From: an uncultured Prevotella sp.
GTDB taxonomy: Bacteria > Bacteroidota > Bacteroidia > Bacteroidales > Bacteroidaceae
Assembly (NCBI GenBank): GCA_905236755.1
Contig: CAJOCR010000010.1
Coordinates: 62,001 to 126,000 of the forward strand
DNA length: 64,000 nucleotides
Direction: 5' to 3'
The notes beneath the pieces are model-generated. The model saw only the letters and a program-made list of their open reading frames with translations, did not search any database and was not told the DNA's origin. The translations under genes were made by a program, and so were the position numbers. Shown piece after piece: positions 20,535-28,955 of this stretch (positions are counted from its first letter, which is position 1; each line of letters opens with the position of its first letter).

Positions 20535-21800
20535 ATGAAAAAATTACTAATTATATTATTTTCCTTTATGTCTATGAGTTCTTTTGCCGCTGACAATTTC
20601 GTAAAAGCTGAAAATGGTCGTTTTATTCGTGACGGCAAACCATATTATTATATTGGCACCAACTTCTGGTATGGCGCAATACTTGGTAGTACCGGACAAG
20701 GTGGCAATAGACAACGCCTCATTAAGGAACTTGATGCTATGAAGAAAAATGGAATCGACAACCTTAGAATTCTTGTTGGTTCAGATGGCGAAGAAGGTTC
20801 ACCTGTTAAAGTACAACCTACTCTTCAAAAGGCACCTAATGTTTATAATGACAGCATTCTTGATGGTCTTGATTTCCTTTTGAAAGAAATGGGCAAACGA
20901 AATATGTTAGCTGTTCTGTATTTGAATAATTCTTGGGAATGGAGCGGCGGATATGGGTATTATCTTGAACAAGCTGGATGCGGTCCAATACCTCTTACAT
21001 CAAGAGATGGCTACCCTGCATTCATGAAATATTGTTCTCAGTTTGCTACAAATACTAAAGCACAACAATTATTTTACGAATATGTTCGCTTTATACTTGG
21101 TAGGAAAAATCGTTATACAGGAAAGAAATATATTGACGATACAGCTATCATGAGTTGGCAAATAGGAAATGAACCACGAGCATTTGACAAGAACGTTTTA
21201 CCACGATTTGAAAAATGGTTGAGTGAAACATCTGCATTAATACGCAGCTTAGATAAAAATCATCTTATAAGTGTTGGTTCTGAAGGCGCTTGGGGATGCG
21301 AAAATGATATTTCTTGTTGGGAACGCATCTGTTCTGACAAAAACATAGATTATTGCAATGTACACCTATGGCCTTACAACTGGGGATGGGCACATAAAGA
21401 AACATTACTTGAGGACATAGATATTAGCTGTAAAAACACAGAAGAATATATCAATATGCATCTTGCTGTTTGTGAACGAATTAACAAGCCTCTTGTGATG
21501 GAAGAGTTTGGTTACCCACGTGATGGCTTTTCTTTTTCACCAAAATCATCTACAATAGCTCGAAACAAATATTACAAATATGTCTTTTCGCTTGTAGGAA
21601 ATGATAAATGCGGACTTTTTGCAGGTTGTAATTTCTGGGGATGGGGCGGTTTTGCAAAACCAAAACACGAGAATTGGATTCCAGGAGATGACTATACTGG
21701 TGACCCTGCGCAAGAACAACAGGGACTTAATTCTGTATTTATCACAGATAAAGAAACGCTAAATATCGTGAAGAAAGAAGCCAAAAGACTTAAGAAATAA
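20535..21800 (+). CDS. GH5 (GH5_7-like) beta-mannanase, secreted
   Basis: FVKAENGRFIRDGKPYYYIGTNFWYGAILGS, AIMSWQIGNEPR (acid/base), PLVMEEFGYPRDG (nucleophile). Confidence 0.88.
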   Translation: MKKLLIILFSFMSMSSFAADNFVKAENGRFIRDGKPYYYIGTNFWYGAILGSTGQGGNRQRLIKELDAMKKNGIDNLRILVGSDGEEGSPVKVQPTLQKAPNVYNDSILDGLDFLLKEMGKRNMLAVLYLNNSWEWSGGYGYYLEQAGCGPIPLTSRDGYPAFMKYCSQFATNTKAQQLFYEYVRFILGRKNRYTGKKYIDDTAIMSWQIGNEPRAFDKNVLPRFEKWLSETSALIRSLDKNHLISVGSEGAWGCENDISCWERICSDKNIDYCNVHLWPYNWGWAHKETLLEDIDISCKNTEEYINMHLAVCERINKPLVMEEFGYPRDGFSFSPKSSTIARNKYYKYVFSLVGNDKCGLFAGCNFWGWGGFAKPKHENWIPGDDYTGDPAQEQQGLNSVFITDKETLNIVKKEAKRLKK

Positions 21801-21818
21801 GTTGCAAAGGCATTTTTT

Positions 21819-22046
21819 CTATAGTTCAACCATACTCTAACCATAACACTACTATACCACTACTATACTACAACTATACCCTTCTTCCGTCTCTTGTCCG
21901 TTTGTTGTTCGATTGTTGTCCGTTTGTTGTCCGTTCATTTAACGGACAACAAACGGACTTCAAACGGTTATCATTCGGACAAAGAACCTTGTTGTGGTAT
22001 AGGAGTGGTATAGTTAGAGTATGGATATGATATAGTTGTGATATAG
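21819..22046. repeat. 11-bp-phased dyad repeat array B, about 20 units
   Basis: CTATAC/CCATAC-type units at 21819, 21830, 21841, 21852, 21863, 21874; GTCCG units at 21896, 21907, 21918, 21929; CGGAC units at 21943, 21954, 21965, 21976; GTATAG units at 21996, 22007, 22018, 22029, 22040. Confidence 0.92.
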
Positions 22047-22118
22047 AAAAAACTGGCAACCAGAATAAGCATAATAAACATTTAGCACTAAGTGCGTTTC
22101 TTATTCCAAATTCTTTTG

Positions 22119-22126
22119 TATCTTTG
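22119..22126 (+). promoter_or_regulatory. Bacteroidota -7 box (TATCTTTG) upstream of mscS-like gene
   Basis: TAnnTTTG, 48 nt upstream of ATG at 22174; lies within the CTAAGTGC/GCACTTAG inverted repeat (right arm starts at the last base of the box). Confidence 0.6.
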
Positions 22127-22173
22127 CACTTAGTTAAATAGCATTCATTTTTAATCAAGAATAGTATTCTGGT

Positions 22174-24570
22174 ATGAAAAAAATTATTCTCATCATATTA
22201 CTAACACTTGTTTTGTTGCCTGCCAATGCTGTTCTAAAGGAAAAAAACCTTGAGAACACATTATCTATTCTACGTTCTGAGTTGACTAACTATCGTGCAG
22301 AGTTAGAACGCCAGTCGGGCTACATTAAAGAACAACAGCTAAAGGTGCGCACGAATATCATGGGAGTAATGAATCAGAGCAACCTGAATGCGTTGATGCT
22401 CTATTCACAGAAGCCAGAATATGTATTTGACCTCGCATATGCTTGTCAGGAAGCAACCAAACAATATCAAGCCTTCACTAAGGACGTATTGCCTTTCAGA
22501 AAGTTTATTGATAAAAGTAATGCTCAGGTGGCAAGATACGATTCATTGGTGGCATCACTTTCCACGATGCGCACAAATACCCTATCCGAGAAAGCATTAA
22601 TTGACCGCAATGTGTGTCTCACATTAGCAGTGAACATCCGCAGAACGCTGAACGACAACAGTCAGCAGATGAGCGAATATATTCGTTATTACAAGATGAC
22701 TGAGCAGCGTTTGAGCAACCTCAACGACTATGCCAACAAGAGATATTTAGAAATTCAGAACAATATTTTCAGCAATTCTGGAGAAAACTATTTCAACACA
22801 CTTAACAATCTTGGTACTCAGATAAGAGATACAAAAGACGATATTCAGCAGAAATATCTTATCAAGACAAGGGTTCGTTCACAATGGGATATCCGTTTGA
22901 TATTGTTCTTGTTTTCTATGATTATTTTCTATGGGTTCATAGCTGGATTACTTAATTACCTGTTTTTTAGATTTATTCTTCCGAAGCGTATTGTAAATAA
23001 AATAACAGGCCGAGATAAGATTGAAGAAACTACCTCTGCCGAAGAACAAAAGAAAATAAAGAAGGCTGCCAAGAGCAAGAAAACTTGTATCACAATGGCC
23101 ACTTCTGTTATTTCATTAGCTATAATATTGGGAATTCTAAGATTAGTTTTTGCGGAACAGAACTTCCTTGTTATGGCAAGCGGATTACTGGTACAATTTA
23201 CTTGGCTGATGGGCGTAATACTAATCTCGCTGCTGCTTCGCTTAAAAGGCAACCAGATTATGAGTGCATTCAGAATTTATTCGCCAATCATGGCTATAAC
23301 ATTCGTCATCATTGCATTCCGTATAGCCTTTGTGCCTAATGACATGACAAATCTGGTATTGCCACCAATACTGCTTATTGCAACAATATGGCAACATAGC
23401 GTGATAAGACGTCACGGCAAGAACATTCCTAAAAGCGATGTAATTTACACATGGATGACCCAGATTGTATTCATTGGTTCCACCATCGCATCATGGTTAG
23501 GCTACGACCTGCTCTCTGTTCAGGTGATTATATGGTGGACTATGCAGATGGCATGTATCTTGACCATCAACTGTATTACCCAATGGATGCATGGCTATTT
23601 CGAGCGTCATGAAATTATGAAACAGCCAATCACCAAGACATGGCTGGTAAGGTTTATCTATTATGTTGTTTTGCCTTGCTTAGGTGTTTATTCATTCATC
23701 ATAGCTCTATATTGGGCTGCAGATGTATTCAACCTAAGTGAGACTACATGGATGATATTCACAAAGGAATATATCCACACCGATAATTTCTCTGCAAGTA
23801 TCTACACCTTGTGTCAAGTTATAGTGTTATATATATTCTTCTCGTATATCAACCACACAACAAAGGCGTTACTGAAACATCACTTCATTAAAACCGACCC
23901 AGATTCGGCTGCCAGTCGTATCACCATGTCGAAGAATGTGATTCAAGTTTTGGTATGGGGCATTTGGTTGTTTATTGTATTGGGCATTTTCAACGTAGGA
24001 ACAAAATGGCTGCTCACCATTGGTACTGGTCTTTCAGCCGGTTTGGCATTTGCGTCAAAGGATATTCTTGAAAATATATACTACGGTATATCACTCATGG
24101 CAGGACGCGTAAAGGTGGGTGACTATATCATCTGCGACGGTCAGAGAGGAAAGGTTATCTCTATAAGTTACACCTCAACCATGGTTGAGGCAACAGACGG
24201 TTCAGTGATTGCATTCACCAACTCACAGCTGTTCACTAAAAACTACAAGAACCTTACAAAGAACCACGGCTACGAGATGGATATTCTTGAAGTTGGTGTT
24301 GCATACGGTTCGGATATTCCAACAGTAAAAAAATTGTTGATTGACGCTATCGAGAAACTCGAATGCATTGATCACGACCGACCCGTGAAGGTGGTACTGA
24401 AAGAGTTTGGTGACAATTCAGTAAACCTGAAGATTCTTGTATGGGTACCAGTATTAGGCCAATATGGTGCTGGTGGAGAAATCATGGAATGTGTGTATAA
24501 CACACTAAGCAAGAATAATATTGAAATTCCATTCCCACAAAGAGATATTAGAATTATAAAAGAAAAATAA
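22174..24570 (+). CDS. Mechanosensitive ion channel (MscS family), large form
   Basis: Multiple TMs; LLTIGTGLSAGLAFASKDILENIYYGISLMAGRVKVGDYIICDGQRGKVISISYTSTMVEATDGSVIAFTNSQLFTKNYKN. Confidence 0.93.
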   Translation: MKKIILIILLTLVLLPANAVLKEKNLENTLSILRSELTNYRAELERQSGYIKEQQLKVRTNIMGVMNQSNLNALMLYSQKPEYVFDLAYACQEATKQYQAFTKDVLPFRKFIDKSNAQVARYDSLVASLSTMRTNTLSEKALIDRNVCLTLAVNIRRTLNDNSQQMSEYIRYYKMTEQRLSNLNDYANKRYLEIQNNIFSNSGENYFNTLNNLGTQIRDTKDDIQQKYLIKTRVRSQWDIRLILFLFSMIIFYGFIAGLLNYLFFRFILPKRIVNKITGRDKIEETTSAEEQKKIKKAAKSKKTCITMATSVISLAIILGILRLVFAEQNFLVMASGLLVQFTWLMGVILISLLLRLKGNQIMSAFRIYSPIMAITFVIIAFRIAFVPNDMTNLVLPPILLIATIWQHSVIRRHGKNIPKSDVIYTWMTQIVFIGSTIASWLGYDLLSVQVIIWWTMQMACILTINCITQWMHGYFERHEIMKQPITKTWLVRFIYYVVLPCLGVYSFIIALYWAADVFNLSETTWMIFTKEYIHTDNFSASIYTLCQVIVLYIFFSYINHTTKALLKHHFIKTDPDSAASRITMSKNVIQVLVWGIWLFIVLGIFNVGTKWLLTIGTGLSAGLAFASKDILENIYYGISLMAGRVKVGDYIICDGQRGKVISISYTSTMVEATDGSVIAFTNSQLFTKNYKNLTKNHGYEMDILEVGVAYGSDIPTVKKLLIDAIEKLECIDHDRPVKVVLKEFGDNSVNLKILVWVPVLGQYGAGGEIMECVYNTLSKNNIEIPFPQRDIRIIKEK

Positions 24571-24584
24571 TATACCACAAATAT

Positions 24585-25343
24585 ATGACGAAAGAAGTAT
24601 TTATAGCAGGACCATGCGTGATAGAGTCGGCAGAACTACTGGATACCGTGGCTCAAGAATTGGTGAAGATTAACAAAGAATTAGATGTTGAAATTATCTT
24701 TAAGGCATCTTTCGATAAAGCTAACCGCACATCAATCCACTCTTTCAGAGGACCTGGCATTGATAATGGTTTAAAGATGTTGGGTGATGTAAAAGAGAAA
24801 TATGGGCTGCGTATATTGACAGATATTCACGAAGCTTGGCAAGCAGAGAAAGCTGCTGAAGTATGTGATGTTTTACAGATTCCTGCATTTCTTTGCAGAC
24901 AGACCGATCTACTGGTGGCAGCTGCACAGACAGGCAAGATTGTGAACATTAAAAAAGCGCAATTCCTGTCGGGAAGAGATATGGTTTATCCTGTGCAGAA
25001 AGCCAATGATAGCGGAGCTAAAGAAGTATGGCTTACAGAGCGCGGTAACACGTTTGGATATAATAACTTGGTTGTTGACTTCCGAAATATTCCCGATATG
25101 AAAGAGATTGTGCCTACAGTTATCATGGATTGTACACATAGTGTGCAGCGTCCATCAGCAGGCAATGGCAAAACTGTTGGCGATCGTAAGTTTGTACCAG
25201 CAATGGCAAAAGCAGCCAAGGCTTTTGGTGCTACTGGATATTTCTTTGAAGTGCATCCAGATCCAGACAAAGGACTCAGCGATGCAGCAAACATGTTGGA
25301 ACTTGCCAAACTGAAATCTCTAATTGAAGAATTAAAACGATAA
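24585..25343 (+). CDS. kdsA: 3-deoxy-8-phosphooctulonate synthase
   Basis: FIAGPCVIES, FKASFDKANRTSIHSFRGPGIDNGLKML, IPAFLCRQTDLLVAAA, VIMDCTHSVQRPSA. Confidence 0.97.
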   Translation: MTKEVFIAGPCVIESAELLDTVAQELVKINKELDVEIIFKASFDKANRTSIHSFRGPGIDNGLKMLGDVKEKYGLRILTDIHEAWQAEKAAEVCDVLQIPAFLCRQTDLLVAAAQTGKIVNIKKAQFLSGRDMVYPVQKANDSGAKEVWLTERGNTFGYNNLVVDFRNIPDMKEIVPTVIMDCTHSVQRPSAGNGKTVGDRKFVPAMAKAAKAFGATGYFFEVHPDPDKGLSDAANMLELAKLKSLIEELKR

Positions 25344-25347
25344 CTCG

Positions 25348-26337
25348 ATGAATCAAAATAACATAAAAGAAAGAATTGCCAAATCGTGCACCTATGCCGA
25401 GCAGTGTCTGCGTGATGAGGCACAAGCAGTATTAGACCTTATTCCACAACTTGACAGCGATTTTGAAAAGGCTGTAGAGATGATGTATAACTGCCACGGA
25501 AAGATTATTGTTACTGGTGTTGGTAAAAGTGGAAATATCGGTGCAAAGATTGCAGCTACACTGGCATCTACAGGTACACCGGCATTCTTTATAAACCCAT
25601 TGGATGCTTATCATGGTGATCTTGGTGCAATGACTAGCGATGATATTGTTTTGGCATTGTCAAATAGTGGTCTTACTGACGAACTGCTGCGTTTCATCCC
25701 AATCCTTATGCATATGAATGTGCCAATAATCTCAATGACTGGAAATCCCAACTCACTGCTTGCAAAATACAGTAACTGTCATATAACAGTACATGTTGAC
25801 AAGGAGGCCTGTCCTCTGAACCTTGCACCAACAAGTTCAACTACAGCAGCTTTGGTTATGGGCGATGCCATTGCCATTGCACTAATGCAAGTTCGCGATT
25901 TCAAGCCAAGAGACTTTGCTCAGTTCCATCCAGGAGGCGAGTTAGGTCGTCGATTGCTTACAACAGCTGAGGATGTAATGCGAAGCGAGGAACTACCAAT
26001 TGTACCAAAGGAAATGCACTTAGGGGAGGCAATCATTGCAGTAAGCAAAGGTCAGTTAGGCTTAGGTGTCAGCTTAGATGCAGAGGGACGTGTAGAAGGT
26101 TTGATTACTGACGGCGATATTCGTAGAGCCATGGAGAAATGGCAAGCTCAGTTCTTTGACCATTGTGTTAGTGACATTATGACCCCTACCCCAAAGATGG
26201 TCAGTCCTTCAACAAAGATTACCGAAGTACAACGCATTATGCACAAGCACAAGATACATTCTGTTTTGGTAACAGACAAGAACCAGCATCTACTTGGTAT
26301 TGTGGATAGCTATGCAGCTTCACTTATGAACGCATAA
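25348..26337 (+). CDS. kdsD: Arabinose-5-phosphate isomerase (KpsF/GutQ), SIS + CBS domains
   Basis: KIIVTGVGKSGNIGAKIAATLASTGTPAFFINPLDAYHGDLG; HPGGELGRRLL; two CBS domains. Confidence 0.95.
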   Translation: MNQNNIKERIAKSCTYAEQCLRDEAQAVLDLIPQLDSDFEKAVEMMYNCHGKIIVTGVGKSGNIGAKIAATLASTGTPAFFINPLDAYHGDLGAMTSDDIVLALSNSGLTDELLRFIPILMHMNVPIISMTGNPNSLLAKYSNCHITVHVDKEACPLNLAPTSSTTAALVMGDAIAIALMQVRDFKPRDFAQFHPGGELGRRLLTTAEDVMRSEELPIVPKEMHLGEAIIAVSKGQLGLGVSLDAEGRVEGLITDGDIRRAMEKWQAQFFDHCVSDIMTPTPKMVSPSTKITEVQRIMHKHKIHSVLVTDKNQHLLGIVDSYAASLMNA

Positions 26338-26410
26338 CACAAGGTGACTTTTACTAAGTCACCACCAAAGCGAAAACAAAAATATATTTGCTAATAAGAA
26401 AAATAGTAAT

Positions 26411-27670
26411 TTGAAAAAAATATTATTATTCATATTGCTTACCGTCGTGACGATGGCGAAAGCGCAAACTGCAGACTCGTTAGTAGCACAAGATTTGAGG
26501 ACACTTGGAATAAACTTCTCCAACAATAACTCTGTTGTGCTACTGACTAATGGTCAGGAAAAGTTCGACGATTTGTTCCGTGCTATTGATCAAGCAAAAA
26601 GTTCAATACACATGGAATATTTCAACTTTCGTAACGACTCGATAAACAAAGAACTGATTAATCATCTTGCCCCCAAAGTAAAAGAAGGCGTTGAGGTAAG
26701 ACTGCTCTATGATGCGTTTGGTAACACATCAAACAATCGTCCTATGAAGAATCGCGACCTAAAAAGGATTCGCAGTCTCGGCATAGAGATCTATGAGTTT
26801 GACCCTATCACCTTCCCTTTCATCAATCATGTGTTCACACGTGACCACAGAAAGATTGTTGTTATTGACGGTAAAATAGCATACACCGGTGGTATGAACG
26901 TTGCCGACTATTACATTAAAGGAACAAAACATGTGGGCGAATGGCATGATATGCATTGCCGACTGGAAGGTGATGTGGTTAACGATTTGCAAAGCATATT
27001 CATAAGAATATGGAACAAAACCACAAAGCAGAATGTGCATGGTACCAAGTACTATAGAGGCATTTATAATGCTGACTATGTAAAAGGGTTAAAAGAATCA
27101 CCATGCGAGGATAGTGGGAGTATGATGGTTGGTATCATCAATCGTGAACCAAGAACAAGCAATAAGATTATTCGCCAGTTTTATCTCTCGGCAATAAACA
27201 ATGCTCAAGATAGTATCAAGATAATAAATCCATATTTCACACTTAACCATAAAATAAAGAAAGCACTAAAGAATGCAGCTAAGAGAGGTGTACAAGTAGA
27301 GATTATGCTGAGCACAAAGAGTGATATTCCACTAACACCTGACTGTGGATTCTATAACGCTCATAAACTGATGAAGGCAGGATGTACAGTATGGATGTTT
27401 GAAGAAGGTTTTCATCACACGAAAGTAATAATGGTTGATGGACGATTATGTACTGTTGGTTCAGCAAATTTGAACTCTCGTTCACTAAGTTGGGACTATG
27501 AGGAAAATGCCGTTATACTTAACAAATGCACTACCCAGCAGCTTGATAAACTGTTTAATGAAGAACGTGCAAGAAGCTTTAAGCTTACACCAGAGACATG
27601 GAACAAATGGCGCACTGGGTGGCAGAAATTTCGTGGATGGTTTGCACATTTATTGTCACCATTCCTTTAA
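26411..27670 (+). CDS. Cardiolipin synthase / phospholipase D family protein, TTG start
   Basis: Two HKD motifs (HVFTRDHRKIVVIDGKIAYTGGMN, HHTKVIMVDGRLCTVGSANLNSRS); signal peptide requires TTG at 26411. Confidence 0.9.
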   Translation: MKKILLFILLTVVTMAKAQTADSLVAQDLRTLGINFSNNNSVVLLTNGQEKFDDLFRAIDQAKSSIHMEYFNFRNDSINKELINHLAPKVKEGVEVRLLYDAFGNTSNNRPMKNRDLKRIRSLGIEIYEFDPITFPFINHVFTRDHRKIVVIDGKIAYTGGMNVADYYIKGTKHVGEWHDMHCRLEGDVVNDLQSIFIRIWNKTTKQNVHGTKYYRGIYNADYVKGLKESPCEDSGSMMVGIINREPRTSNKIIRQFYLSAINNAQDSIKIINPYFTLNHKIKKALKNAAKRGVQVEIMLSTKSDIPLTPDCGFYNAHKLMKAGCTVWMFEEGFHHTKVIMVDGRLCTVGSANLNSRSLSWDYEENAVILNKCTTQQLDKLFNEERARSFKLTPETWNKWRTGWQKFRGWFAHLLSPFL

Positions 27671-27700
27671 ACATAGTAGTAGAAAAAAAATAACGAAACG

Positions 27701-28324
27701 ATGGATGCAAAAAAGATGCAAGAAATGATAGGAAGTGGTCGCCCTAAAGTAGCTATCATAGATAACAATACTTTGGCGATAATGGGACTGAAGAATCTTC
27801 TTCAGCAGGTGATGCCTATTATGGAAGTTAAAACCTTCTGCTCTTTTAAAGCTTTTATGGATAGTGATGTTGAACATTTCTTTCACTATTTCGTGACAAC
27901 AAATATAGTTCTTGAAAATCGTCTTTTTTTTCTTGACCATCAGCGCAAGACAGTTGTATTAACAATATCCAACGACCCCAACTCTCAGCTTAGTGGTTTT
28001 CATTGTCTAAGCGTTAACACCAGCGAAGAACAACTTATTAAAAACCTTCTTGAGTTGGCACAGTTTGGTCATGCTGGCGGTAAAAACCTGCCAAAAATAC
28101 CTGAACAACAAATAACAAAGCAGCTCAGCGACCGTGAGATTGAAGTTTTGTCACAAGTTGCACAAGGCAAAATAAATAAAGAGATTGCTGATATTCTGAA
28201 TATTGGCTTGACAACAGTGATCACTCACCGAAAGAATATTCAAGAAAAGTTAGGTCTTAAGAGTGTTAGTGCCCTTACCATCTATGCCGTTATGCACGGA
28301 TATGTAGATATTAACAAAATATAA
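27701..28324 (+). CDS. LuxR-type HTH regulator with degenerate receiver-like N-terminus
   Basis: C-term LSDREIEVLSQVAQGKINKEIADILNIGLTTVITHRKNIQEKLGLKSVSALTIYAV; N-term KVAIIDNNTLAIMGLKNLLQQV lacks an obvious phospho-acceptor Asp. Confidence 0.85.
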   Translation: MDAKKMQEMIGSGRPKVAIIDNNTLAIMGLKNLLQQVMPIMEVKTFCSFKAFMDSDVEHFFHYFVTTNIVLENRLFFLDHQRKTVVLTISNDPNSQLSGFHCLSVNTSEEQLIKNLLELAQFGHAGGKNLPKIPEQQITKQLSDREIEVLSQVAQGKINKEIADILNIGLTTVITHRKNIQEKLGLKSVSALTIYAVMHGYVDINKI

Positions 28325-28329
28325 TATGC

Positions 28330-28401
28330 GCAATGCAGAGCATTGCTAAATGAAAAATGACAAATGATAAATGATAAATGATAAAGAAGCGCGAAGCGCT
28401 T
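28330..28401. repeat. Hairpin + 5 x 7-bp tandem (AAATGAN) + GAA-triloop hairpin
   Basis: GCAATGC-AGA-GCATTGC (28330-28346); AAATGAA/AAATGAC/AAATGAT x3 (28348-28382); AAGCGC-GAA-GCGCTT (28387-28401). Confidence 0.85.
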
Positions 28402-28451
28402 TCATTATCTCTATTCCATCTTTCATTATTCCATCATTTGTTTTCCAGATG

Positions 28452-28952
28452 CTAAGCTTGCTTAGCACTGGGTTGGGGAGATGATTCTTTCCAGAATCGG
28501 TATGTTATGTCAACGAAGTCACTATCTGAAATTTTCTTATAAAGACGTTGGTTTGTTGTTTGATCTTTCAAACAACCAAGATGAGCAATATATGGGCCAA
28601 CCTTGATATAATCAAAATCAGACTTATTTACCACCCCCGGCACTCTAAGTCTGCCACTATACCACCCTATCTTATATTCTGGGTGAACACGATGCATGTA
28701 TTGTGCAAGCTGATTAATATATTCAGGTTCAGCATCACCACCCATAAAACAGAAACACGTTACTTCGGAACCGTATTCCAGCGCAAATCCGTCAAGAACA
28801 ACAGGCGTTAGTGCCTCGCCAATATCTTGCCACAGAAATTTGCTGTGACACCCTGGACAATGGCAAGGGCAGTTGCTGATGTTTATGGCAAGAGTTACCT
28901 CATCAGGTATTTCCTGGAATACGATTCCTGTATTAACGTATTTCATAGACAT
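28452..28952 (-). CDS. nrdG: Anaerobic ribonucleoside-triphosphate reductase activating protein
   Basis: Radical-SAM CPCHCPGC (CxxxCxxC); adjacent to nrdD. Confidence 0.95.
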   Translation of the reverse strand: MSMKYVNTGIVFQEIPDEVTLAINISNCPCHCPGCHSKFLWQDIGEALTPVVLDGFALEYGSEVTCFCFMGGDAEPEYINQLAQYMHRVHPEYKIGWYSGRLRVPGVVNKSDFDYIKVGPYIAHLGCLKDQTTNQRLYKKISDSDFVDITYRFWKESSPQPSAKQA

Positions 28953-28955
28953 AGA

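Noticed and set aside
21874-22158. 94-aa minus-strand ORF over the phased array
   Set aside because: Its sequence simply translates the 11-bp repeats; no family resemblance, and the repeat structure explains the open frame.
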